Source of the DNA: a virus
IMG/VR virus record: IMGVR_UViG_3300024307_000003
Location: 1-64,000 of that record
Reading direction: 5' to 3' (one strand)
DNA length: 64,000 nucleotides
Both the position numbers and the translations under genes were made by a program. Below, one piece after another: positions 22,556 to 29,567 of this stretch (its first letter is position 1; every line of letters begins with the position of its first letter). The notes under the pieces were generated by a model. The model saw only the letters and a list, made by a program, of their open reading frames with translations. It was not told the DNA's origin and did not search any database.

Positions 22556-23524
22556 ATGAAGAAGATGAAATTTGCATTGGATGCAGACACTCTGCTACAC
22601 AGGAGTGCTGCTCTATGTCAGAATAACTACGATGTTATTCATAAAGAAACAGGGAACATAGTAACAAGCGTAACAAGCATGAAAGCTTTTAAAGATAATA
22701 TCCCCAAGGATGCTCCAGAGGGGTATTTAGACTTGTTCGAGTTTCGTGCCAACATCACTCCTATCATCCCAGCAGGAAGTGATAAGCCTGAGATTGTTGG
22801 CTATCATGCTTTGAAGCTACAGATAGAGAAGATCATTAATGACAACCGTAAATGGATAGACGACTTCAAGATTGTCCTTCATGGCGAAGGCAACTTCCGT
22901 AATGATATAGCTACGATAGCTCCCTACAAGGGACAGCGGAAAGAGAAGCCTCTGTTCTGGCAAGCTGTTAAAGACTGGGCATTCAAGACATATAAAGACT
23001 CCTTGATTATTGCTCAAGGGGAAGAATCAGATGATATTGTCTCTCAGATGGCTTTTACTGAGTATATGCGTGTCGGAGAGAACCCCAAGAAATTCTCTGT
23101 GTGTATTGCTGGGGTGGATAAAGACCTTCTACAAGTGGTTAGTCACCACTACAACTTCGACAAAAACACATATCAATGGGTGGGACGTAAGGAAGCAGCT
23201 TACAACTTCTATGTTCAACTCCTAATGGGCGATGTCTCAGACAACATCAAAGGGCTTGTAGACCTTCCTCCAGAGGCTAGAAAGGAATACGGATTGAAGG
23301 GTAAGGGGATAGGAGAAAAGGCAGCAGAGAGGATTCTGGAAGGCTTGGAAACCCCCAAAGAGATGATGGAACGTTGTGTCTCTTGTTATGAAATGCAATA
23401 TAAAGAAAAGTGGTATGACGTGATGGAAGAGAACTGCCGTCTGCTATATCTACGAAAGCTCCCTAATGAGATGTACGACCTTGGAGAAAGATTAACTAGA
23501 ATGGGGATTAGTTATGAACGCTGA
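22556..23524 (+). CDS. 5'-3' exonuclease, T7 gp6/FEN-like
   Basis: The 322-aa protein has a PIN/FEN N-terminus (KFALDADTLLHRS), an acidic cluster QGEESDDIVSQ, the motif GVDKDLLQVVS and the helix-three-turn-helix region GDVSDNIKGL with GIGEKAAERIL. This fits 5' exonucleases that remove RNA primers or degrade host DNA. AAGGAG precedes the ATG. It probably works with the polymerase and primase-helicase of the leftward operon. Confidence 0.88.
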   Translation: MKKMKFALDADTLLHRSAALCQNNYDVIHKETGNIVTSVTSMKAFKDNIPKDAPEGYLDLFEFRANITPIIPAGSDKPEIVGYHALKLQIEKIINDNRKWIDDFKIVLHGEGNFRNDIATIAPYKGQRKEKPLFWQAVKDWAFKTYKDSLIIAQGEESDDIVSQMAFTEYMRVGENPKKFSVCIAGVDKDLLQVVSHHYNFDKNTYQWVGRKEAAYNFYVQLLMGDVSDNIKGLVDLPPEARKEYGLKGKGIGEKAAERILEGLETPKEMMERCVSCYEMQYKEKWYDVMEENCRLLYLRKLPNEMYDLGERLTRMGISYER

Positions 23525-23747
23525 TATTATTGATAAACTGAAAACCAGAATTATTGGTATTCAACAACAATATGGAACTGATTTTATTGGGGATGGGCAT
23601 GTGGATTTTAATCCTCATGATTGGTCTGGTGGGAACTTCGATGACTGTTTCAGTCAAGGAAGCAGCCAAGGAATATACGATGCTTGTGAGATGATCTTGT
23701 TTGATATTTCAGACTTATTGAAAGAGCAAGGAGAATGTATTGAGTAA
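23514..23747 (+). CDS. Hypothetical protein, 77 aa
   Basis: Overlaps the exonuclease end by 11 nt and the next gene by 8 nt. MNADIIDKLKTRIIGIQQQ is followed by an aspartate- and glycine-rich middle (DGHVDFNPHDWSGGNFDD) and a helix. No family is recognised. Confidence 0.55.
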   Translation: MNADIIDKLKTRIIGIQQQYGTDFIGDGHVDFNPHDWSGGNFDDCFSQGSSQGIYDACEMILFDISDLLKEQGECIE

Positions 23748-24279
23748 GACGCCGTGGAGAGATGTACCCTCCTTGTGGAAGGATGAGAAAGCCTTCCTAC
23801 AATGGCTCAGGGGAGCTGCTAGACGACTTTGGAATCGTCACCCACTAAAGATAGAGTATAAACGCTCAAGACGTTATAAAGCCCCTGTAGGGAAGGCTGG
23901 AAAGGAAGTGTGGGTGAGTGATTGCGAGAAGTGTGGCAAGATAGAGTGTCGCAAAACAGAGATTGATCACTTAGAACAAGCAGGCAGCACGTTGACTCTG
24001 GAGCAATGGAAGGAGTGGATGGTGAGGTTGCTTGTAGTCGATTTCGATGACGTTCGGGAAGTATGCTTAGACTGTCACGCTGCAATCAATTTAAGCCAGA
24101 AGCTAGGCATCTCTTTCGAAGAAGCTGTTATTCACAAGCAGATAATTCAAATATGTAAAGAGAAGAGAGATAAGGAATGGCTTAAGAAGTGTGGAGCTGT
24201 TCCGGCTAAGAACGCTAAGCTGCGTAGGAAACAAATTGAAGAAATATTGCTTGGGACAGTTGACAAGAGGGAAGGATAG
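23740..24279 (+). CDS. HNH-type nuclease, TTG start
   Basis: TTG at 23740 lies 6 nt after AAGGAG and overlaps the previous stop. The 179-aa protein has a zinc knuckle CEKCGK with a second half CLDCHAAI, and the catalytic-style TEIDHLEQ between them, the layout of HNH or recombination endonucleases. Basic flanks would hold DNA. It is next to the 5' exonuclease and so more likely a resident DNA-processing nuclease than a homing enzyme. Whether it cuts junctions or simple duplexes is unknown. Confidence 0.65.
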   Translation: MSKTPWRDVPSLWKDEKAFLQWLRGAARRLWNRHPLKIEYKRSRRYKAPVGKAGKEVWVSDCEKCGKIECRKTEIDHLEQAGSTLTLEQWKEWMVRLLVVDFDDVREVCLDCHAAINLSQKLGISFEEAVIHKQIIQICKEKRDKEWLKKCGAVPAKNAKLRRKQIEEILLGTVDKREG

Positions 24280-24318
24280 GAATATCCTTCTTCTCATCAA
24301 ATACAAAGGAGAGAAATT

Positions 24319-24534
24319 ATGATGATGTTTCCTCTTAGCAGATACAACGACTTCTGCAAGAAGCTTAAAGAGGGCTGCTACCCACATCTCAGAGTAGGAC
24401 AAGCTTTTCATAATTACATGGAGCTTGGTAAGATAACCTCTTCCGAAGAAAGGAAGTTCTGTGATAAACTATACGAAGCAGATAATGAAAAAGCTGTTGA
24501 TCTTATCGCCGCCCGTATTGACGAAAACTGTTAA
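24319..24534 (+). CDS. Hypothetical protein, 71 aa
   Basis: Starts with three tandem ATGs behind AAAGGAG. Helical (FPLSRYNDFCKKLKEGCYPH; GQAFHNYMELGK). This resembles small phage proteins of unknown role that occur near nucleases. Confidence 0.6.
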   Translation: MMMFPLSRYNDFCKKLKEGCYPHLRVGQAFHNYMELGKITSSEERKFCDKLYEADNEKAVDLIAARIDENC

Positions 24535-24545
24535 GGAGAAATATT

Positions 24546-25016
24546 ATGGGATACGAAGTTAAGTTGTTTGTTGTTCAACCGTCTACATCCAAAGAGAAAG
24601 TTTCAGTTCTGAATGGAAAGACTTACAACGCCTACCCTAGAGACAATTCTTGGTATGGGTATATGGATGATGGGGATACTGAAATTGTCCTTCCTCCCCC
24701 CTCATTGGAGTTGTCTTATAGTAGTATTATTGCTATGGTGGACCTGTGCAAACCCGGATATGATGCTAAAATCAGCAAGCTGATAAGTAGTTCTCCTGTC
24801 TCCTCTTCTTATATTCACTATGAAAATAGTTTATGCTATTTTGACCGTTATGGAGACGAGATGCGAGAAGCTGAGGTGAAAGATGTCGTATCTGCTCTTA
24901 AAGAGGATATTAAGGAGGAACCATACCGTAGATTTGTAACAGCGTTGGGGTTGCTTAAGACTATTACTCCAAAGGCTTATGGTACTACCGTTAAAGTTTT
25001 GTTTTTCGGATATTAA
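24546..25016 (+). CDS. Hypothetical protein, 156 aa
   Basis: MGYEVKLFVVQPSTSKEK begins a soluble mixed-fold protein behind AAGGAG. No motif identifies it. Most of the sequence alternates short strands and helices. Confidence 0.6.
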   Translation: MGYEVKLFVVQPSTSKEKVSVLNGKTYNAYPRDNSWYGYMDDGDTEIVLPPPSLELSYSSIIAMVDLCKPGYDAKISKLISSSPVSSSYIHYENSLCYFDRYGDEMREAEVKDVVSALKEDIKEEPYRRFVTALGLLKTITPKAYGTTVKVLFFGY

Positions 25017-25031
25017 ACAGGAGATAACAAA

Positions 25032-25451
25032 ATGTTTGCACAGGCTAAATTCAAAGAAGGGCAGAAAGTACGAGTTCTCTCTGTGGAAGAGGGAGACTAT
25101 GAGTTTGAATCCTTTACTAAATCTATGGTAGAGATGATTGGTAAAGTATTTACTATTGTAAATGTGGATTTATATAATTACCATGTGCTTTATGTTTTAG
25201 TTGCTGATGACGGTGAATCTTGGAATTTCCAAGAAGATTGGTTGGAGGCTGAACTAATCGTGGATCATCCTATTGAAAATTTCAAAGATAAACGTGGACG
25301 GGAGTGGGAATGTTTTGTAGACTTGTCCTACTTCGATCTTATCTGTGTAAGAACAACACACGACAGATGTTTTAACAGCCCTACAAGCTTTCATTTCAAT
25401 CTTCACGAAGAAGCGATAGCTTTCTGTGAACTACTTAAGAGGAGCAGCTAA
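25032..25451 (+). CDS. Hypothetical protein, 139 aa
   Basis: The N-terminal 75 residues look like an SH3-type barrel (KFKEGQKVRVLSVEE, VGKVFTIVNV-like, WLEAEL). The C-terminal half is distinct (HLHEEAIAFC-like NLHEEAIAFCELL). AGGAG lies upstream. Overlaps the next gene by one base. Confidence 0.6.
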   Translation: MFAQAKFKEGQKVRVLSVEEGDYEFESFTKSMVEMIGKVFTIVNVDLYNYHVLYVLVADDGESWNFQEDWLEAELIVDHPIENFKDKRGREWECFVDLSYFDLICVRTTHDRCFNSPTSFHFNLHEEAIAFCELLKRSS

Positions 25452-25678
25452 TGTGGCCATTTAAGAAGAAAATTAAACGGTATGTGACGTTCGACACTGC
25501 TTCTGGATATAGAACAGAAGAGATTAAAGAAGATGTTGAGGGACAATACTACATAGACTGTCGTGGTGTACTACATAAAGTAATCATCACAGATTATTGG
25601 TCTACTTGTAAAGTGTACTTCTTTGGTTTTGAGAAAGAAGGTGTTATCTTTTCCTTGGAGGAAGAATGGACAATTTGA
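25451..25678 (+). CDS. Hypothetical protein, 75 aa
   Basis: MWPFKKKIKRYVTFDTAS: basic N-terminus followed by beta strands. It overlaps the next gene by 13 nt. Unknown function. Confidence 0.55.
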   Translation: MWPFKKKIKRYVTFDTASGYRTEEIKEDVEGQYYIDCRGVLHKVIITDYWSTCKVYFFGFEKEGVIFSLEEEWTI

Positions 25679-25899
25679 ATTGTACTATCAATCCTGAAGA
25701 TATTGAGAAGATGAGAGAAAAACTTCTTGAGAAAGTAAGACAAAGAGATGATAATGCTTGGATTGTAGTGGATAAGGTGAGGGGAATAATCGGAGAACGA
25801 TACATCTTCAATATCCATCATTCAAAAGGAATTGAGAAGTATGTTGTAGAGGAGAATCCATTTACAGGACTTGGATGGGTGTATTCAGGAAGCCAATGA
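25666..25899 (+). CDS. Hypothetical protein, 77 aa
   Basis: Starts inside the previous gene behind GGAGGAAG (MDNLNCTINPEDIEK). Helix first, then a beta-rich half. Last protein gene of the early run before the tRNA-like genes. Confidence 0.55.
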   Translation: MDNLNCTINPEDIEKMREKLLEKVRQRDDNAWIVVDKVRGIIGERYIFNIHHSKGIEKYVVEENPFTGLGWVYSGSQ

Positions 25900-25993
25900 T
25901 TTACAGAAAGATCATAGAGATGTAATATGATCTGTATATAGTACAAAGGGTTTGTAGTTCAAAATTAGAATGCTAAACAATAAAGGAGAAAAC

Positions 25994-26085
25994 GGACGTA
26001 ATACAGGTATTGGCTTTCCTGTGCCCAACTCATAATTGGTTCTCTAATTGCTAGAGTCTCGGTTCGATTCCGAGTGCGTCCACCA
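25994..26085 (+). tRNA. tRNA-like gene, anticodon CAT (Met), atypical
   Basis: Acceptor GGACGTA pairs with TGCGTCC, followed by A and an encoded CCA. The T arm (CTCGG, TTCGATT, CCGAG) is perfect. The anticodon loop CTCATAA is like that of elongator tRNA-Met. Oddities: bases 8-9 are AT, the D-arm position holds an unusual hairpin (CAGG/CCTG), the top anticodon pair is C-T, and a 15-nt hairpin fills the variable region, where a Met tRNA should have 5 nt. Confidence 0.6.
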
Positions 26086-26090
26086 TAAAC

Positions 26091-26570
26091 ATGAAAATAG
26101 AACTTGAAGAACCATTTAAAAGTAAATGGAAATTTGGCTATCTAGTAGTAAATAAAGAGCCAAGAAGAAATGTAATTCTGTTTAATACTGATAAAGATAG
26201 AACTACAGTATCTTACGCTAGATATTTAATGTCTGTACACTTAGAAAGAGAGCTAAGAAAAGATGAACACGTTGACCACATTAATGGTGACAGGTTAGAC
26301 GATAGGTTAGAAAATTACCAAATATTGTCTCCTGATGATAACACAAGAAAAGGAATGAAAAGCAACAATATTAAGAAAGCAATGGTTGAAATCGAGTGTG
26401 GAAATTGTGGCAGAATATTCTCTAAACCTAGAAACTGTACCCATTTAGTTATTAAAACAAAGAAATCAACTTATTGTTCTAGGCAATGTTCTGGTAGACG
26501 TGGAAATAAGGGACAATCGAAAATAATAAAAGAATATATGCTAGGTTTTTGGGAAACAAACGAGGGCTAA
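26091..26570 (+). CDS. HNH endonuclease with extra zinc knuckles
   Basis: The 159-aa protein has HNH core residues (DEHVDHINGDRLDDRLENYQ) and a C-terminal four-cysteine element (CGNCGRIF, then YCSRQC). Typical of free-standing phage homing endonucleases. Its ATG lies only 5 nt after the CCA of the preceding tRNA, with no ribosome site, so translation must begin on an unprocessed transcript or at a later start. It sits between two tRNA genes, a common landing place for such genes. Confidence 0.75.
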   Translation: MKIELEEPFKSKWKFGYLVVNKEPRRNVILFNTDKDRTTVSYARYLMSVHLERELRKDEHVDHINGDRLDDRLENYQILSPDDNTRKGMKSNNIKKAMVEIECGNCGRIFSKPRNCTHLVIKTKKSTYCSRQCSGRRGNKGQSKIIKEYMLGFWETNEG

Positions 26571-26606
26571 AGCATGGTTAGATTCCATGATGGCCTACCA
26601 AACAAC

Positions 26607-26683
26607 GCTCTGGTATCCCAATAGGCAGAGGAACAAAATTTAAAATTTTGTAAGTGTGGATTCGAATTCCACCCAGAGCACCA
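26607..26683 (+). tRNA. tRNA with TAA anticodon, short variable loop
   Basis: Acceptor GCTCTGG/CCAGAGC, T arm GTGGA/TCCAC and anticodon stem CAAAA/TTTTG are all perfect, and CCA is encoded. The loop TTTAAAA gives anticodon TAA, which reads UUA (Leu). Bacterial Leu tRNAs normally have a long variable arm, but here it is only 5 nt (TAAGT). The identity is therefore uncertain. Confidence 0.75.
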
Positions 26684-26689
26684 TAAAAA

Positions 26690-26768
26690 GGGGTTGTATC
26701 ACAACGAGCTTCTACCTCGTAGACGTGTAATTGGATCAATGGGTGTTCGAGTCACCCCAACCCCGCCA
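26690..26768 (+). tRNA. tRNA-like gene, anticodon TCT (Arg), D-arm displaced
   Basis: Acceptor GGGGTTG/CAACCCC, discriminator G, encoded CCA and T arm GGGTG/CACCC are perfect. The anticodon arm ACGAG/CTCGT with loop CTTCTAC gives TCT. Only 7 nt lie between acceptor and anticodon arm, so no D arm fits there. A D-loop-like block (GTGTAATTGGATCA) lies after the anticodon arm, in the variable region. Confidence 0.55.
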
Positions 26769-26773
26769 TCAAA

Positions 26774-26804
26774 AGAAAGGGGCTATTAAGCCCCTTTTTG
26801 TTTT
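26774..26804. terminator. Bidirectional terminator between early and late operons
   Basis: AAAGGGGCT (26776-26784) and AGCCCCTTT (26789-26797) form a 9-bp stem with a T-run (TTTTTGTTTTG) on the plus side and a T-rich flank on the minus side. It ends the rightward early and tRNA transcript and the leftward late transcript. The holin stop codon lies in its loop. Confidence 0.8.
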
Positions 26805-27334
26805 GTAAGCTCTTTAACTACATCATCCTTGCTCTTGGAACTAGCTGAGCTTCCATAGAAGAACTGAAAGATAGCTCCCAACACTGTACCAATCAACACC
26901 CCTACCACTGTATCCACCACCCGAAGGTTGGCTTGAGGGATAGGGTATATTGTCACTAATGTTAGATAAAGGCCGATGAACAAACTCCATCCACCAGCAA
27001 AGTAATACACAAATCTCTTGCTAAACACATCATCCTGTGCCAGCGCAGCTTTCTGCATATCTCTAGCGTCTTTAACATCAGCCAAGCGCATTTGCTCAGC
27101 TATGTGCTCATTGGCCATTACAGCTTCTCTAAGCCTTACAACTAATTCAGGCTGTGTAGCTAAGGCTTTGTCCACATCATTTAATGTAGACATTCCTGTA
27201 ACGTCCTGAACGATATTACTGAAAGCAGAGGCAGCCTTAGCTGCCTTTGTTTCCTTTCCAGAGAAAATTCCTACGATCTCCGGGAGATATTTAGCTGCCA
27301 ATCCTACGACAGCAGCAGAAACAGGCTCCATCAT
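26786..27334 (-). CDS. Holin of the three-helix GTA type
   Basis: The protein of about 182 aa has a hydrophobic N-terminal stretch (VSAAVVGLAAKYLPEIVGIF) and a C-terminal pair of helices (YYFAGGWSLFIGLYLTLVTI; VVGVLIGTVLGAIFQFFYG) with a charged tail. This is the plan of the GTA_holin_3TM family. Holins open the inner membrane at the end of infection. It is the last gene of the late operon. Several tandem ATGs overlap the upstream stop, so the exact start is a guess among them. Confidence 0.75.
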   Translation of the reverse strand: MMEPVSAAVVGLAAKYLPEIVGIFSGKETKAAKAASAFSNIVQDVTGMSTLNDVDKALATQPELVVRLREAVMANEHIAEQMRLADVKDARDMQKAALAQDDVFSKRFVYYFAGGWSLFIGLYLTLVTIYPIPQANLRVVDTVVGVLIGTVLGAIFQFFYGSSASSKSKDDVVKELTKQKGA

Positions 27335-27336
27335 CA

Positions 27337-27669
27337 TCACTCCTGTTCTGCTTTACGCTTTGGGAGAGAGCGTAATATTTCTGTAAGGGTTTTATCCATC
27401 TTGTCTATCTTTCCCTCTAGTTTTTCTTCCATCTTCCCTAGTTTGTCTTCCATGTAGTCCCGCAGATAGGTGTCTGTGATAGAAGTCTTCTCTAGCACAG
27501 CCATCTGAATCTTCAGAGCAGAAACCTCCTCCGTCTGCCGGAGTTTATCTGCCTCTTCTGTTTCTTTCCCTCGTTTCTCTTTTTCCAACCACCACCAGAG
27601 GATGGGCGCCCACAAAAACTGGGCGAGAAAGTTTAACCATTCTGGGATCATTATTGCTTCCGCTGTCAT
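27337..27669 (-). CDS. Membrane-anchored coiled-coil protein, probable lysis gene
   Basis: One N-terminal helix rich in Trp (WLNFLAQFLWAPILWWW), then a long charged coiled coil (about 30-100). It lies directly before the holin and is coupled to the tail gene upstream (ATGA). The shape fits an inner-membrane spanin or holin partner, but no outer spanin lipoprotein is seen next to it. Assignment by shape and place only. Confidence 0.5.
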   Translation of the reverse strand: MTAEAIMIPEWLNFLAQFLWAPILWWWLEKEKRGKETEEADKLRQTEEVSALKIQMAVLEKTSITDTYLRDYMEDKLGKMEEKLEGKIDKMDKTLTEILRSLPKRKAEQE

Positions 27670-28271
27670 GCTGTTCTAATCCACATATAAGCTATTAAGG
27701 TGGGCTGCATGTTGTTGTGTGCCTGACCACTACCTGTGGCAGTAGTGAGAGCTTGTGGGCCAACACCAACACTTGAAAGTTCAGCACCATTAACAATAGG
27801 AGATTTAATAGCTGCATCCACTCCCTTCTGATTACCAACATAGTGGGCGTGAGAGGGGAGCTGAGCTGTGGTAATGATCTCTTGGTAGGAACCAACAATT
27901 TCTCCAGCAGTGAGAGTTCTTGATTCCCCACGAGAGTCAGTGTACGTTCCAGCACCAGCGATGGTTAATCCTGGACGTGCTGTCCAAGTTCCATATCCAA
28001 GTATTACACCGGGATTCCTATTATCAGTTGCATTGATATAAATACTCCCTATTGGAAGCTGTCCAGCAACAATTGTTCTACTATCCAAATCTTCAATGGC
28101 TTTGTAAAGCTTGTAGAACATCCAGTTCAGCTCTTCAGCATTCAAAAGCTGTTCCCAATCTACACCCGAAGTTTTTAATCCAGCAACAGGCTCTATCTTG
28201 TTAGGGCCGTTTGCATTAGGGAGGGTGACATCGTTGATGGCCCATTCTAATTCTGTGAGATCAATAGCCAT
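27666..28271 (-). CDS. Tail-fibre/tail-collar-like protein
   Basis: The 201-aa protein has a short N-terminal attachment part (ELEWAINDVTLPNANGPNKI), a middle with LPIGSIYINATDNRNP, typical of tail-collar domains, and an end HNNMQPTLIAYMWIRTA seen in many receptor-binding tail proteins. Likely at the distal end of a fibre or baseplate, where it may contact the host. Located right after other baseplate genes. Confidence 0.65.
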   Translation of the reverse strand: MAIDLTELEWAINDVTLPNANGPNKIEPVAGLKTSGVDWEQLLNAEELNWMFYKLYKAIEDLDSRTIVAGQLPIGSIYINATDNRNPGVILGYGTWTARPGLTIAGAGTYTDSRGESRTLTAGEIVGSYQEIITTAQLPSHAHYVGNQKGVDAAIKSPIVNGAELSSVGVGPQALTTATGSGQAHNNMQPTLIAYMWIRTA

Positions 28272-28864
28272 TATGCAGCCTCCCCTCTACAAAGCACTTC
28301 AATAAAAAATCCTCTAACCACAACGGTAGCGTTGGCATCCGAATTAATTTGAATACCACTAGGATCATCTCGTGTTGAAACATTTCCAACAGGGAAATTC
28401 ACCCTTGCTGAAATTTGTTGTTCTCCCGCAGTTTTAAAGTGTAAAGATAACATCGGGAGAAGGAACTCGTCTCCACCACCGGGGTCTGTAATAACTCGGA
28501 GGTTCACTGTCTGATTAGCTCCAGTGGTGGTGACATTCGCCAGAACATTTAAATGAACCATGTCCCCAAGACTCAACTCACTCAAACTCAATCTGTTAGT
28601 GGAAGAATTCCAAAGATCCGTTACACCTTCAGGGAGATACGCATCTTCGGACATTGTTCCGGCATCATCATTCGTGAGATAATACCAAGTGCTTCCACCT
28701 GTCACCGCAATGGGAGAACCTGTTGTAGCTGTGTCAAATACAGATTGCCAACCACCACGTAATTTATCTGTTTTTGCTACACGCGTGTGCAGCTCAAAGA
28801 TATTGTTATCCAGTTCAGCATACGTCAAGGACGCGCCTTTATCTTGTCTATATACGATTGTCAT
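28271..28864 (-). CDS. Fibre-type structural protein, 197 aa
   Basis: Opens with YRQDKGASLTYAELDNNIFEL, a variant of the (L)T.AELDNNF motif by which many phage fibres attach to the baseplate. The rest is beta-rich. Overlaps the collar-like gene by one base. Probably a short fibre or its adaptor. Confidence 0.55.
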   Translation of the reverse strand: MTIVYRQDKGASLTYAELDNNIFELHTRVAKTDKLRGGWQSVFDTATTGSPIAVTGGSTWYYLTNDDAGTMSEDAYLPEGVTDLWNSSTNRLSLSELSLGDMVHLNVLANVTTTGANQTVNLRVITDPGGGDEFLLPMLSLHFKTAGEQQISARVNFPVGNVSTRDDPSGIQINSDANATVVVRGFFIEVLCRGEAA

Positions 28865-29554
28865 TTAAATAGGCTCTACATATCCAGCGTCCACATATCC
28901 GATTTGGACATACGGTAATTTGTTTGTTGTTCTTTGTGTCGGAACAGGAACTGATGCTCTTAATGATGGCATTCCTCCAGCATCTCCTCCCACTTGACTT
29001 CTACTTCCAAACCCCAGAGCGTTCGCGTTATTTGCAAACCCAAAAGGTGATCCTGTACGAGGAAGCTTGATTACACGATAAGCGGTGTTAAGAGGAAGGA
29101 TTCCAATAATCTCTTGGATGGTTTCATAAGAAGGAAGTATTTCTCCTCTCAATCCAATATCCACTTGGCGATATAATCCAGAATAGAGCAAAGGATAAAA
29201 CCCTGTACTAACGTACAAAGCTTGTGACACAGAGTCTCTTGTTCCATCTGCTCTTCTTTTTATAGAAGCCAAATAGATAGCAGATCTGAAATCATTATCA
29301 TCGTCTACAGTACGTTGTAACCCTATCTGTCTTCCAATCTCTGTAAGTTGTTCTCCAACAGCTAATGGTAATCTACGAGCTTCAGCAAGCTCCACTAACA
29401 ACGCCTCAAACTGTTGTTGTGTTTTGGCCACCAAGTTAATGATGGCCATGTAGATTTGTTTGTCTTGGAATTCATTCAGGACAAGAGCTGTAGCATCGTC
29501 AATATAGATAGGATTTGTCTTTATGAAATCAACAGTGTTTACATTTGTTGTCAT
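28865..29554 (-). CDS. Baseplate protein, DUF2612/P2 gpI-like
   Basis: The 229-aa protein has a helical N-terminus (FQDKQIYMAIINLVAKTQQQFEALL broken into two helices), then GEQLTEIGRQIGLQR and FRSAIYLASIKRRADGTRDSV. These patterns fit the baseplate wedge protein that follows the J-type protein in Mu- and P2-like baseplates. Gene order agrees. The C-terminal third is variable and may hold a fibre. Confidence 0.65.
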   Translation of the reverse strand: MTTNVNTVDFIKTNPIYIDDATALVLNEFQDKQIYMAIINLVAKTQQQFEALLVELAEARRLPLAVGEQLTEIGRQIGLQRTVDDDNDFRSAIYLASIKRRADGTRDSVSQALYVSTGFYPLLYSGLYRQVDIGLRGEILPSYETIQEIIGILPLNTAYRVIKLPRTGSPFGFANNANALGFGSRSQVGGDAGGMPSLRASVPVPTQRTTNKLPYVQIGYVDAGYVEPI

Positions 29555-29567
29555 TTGTCAATTCCCA

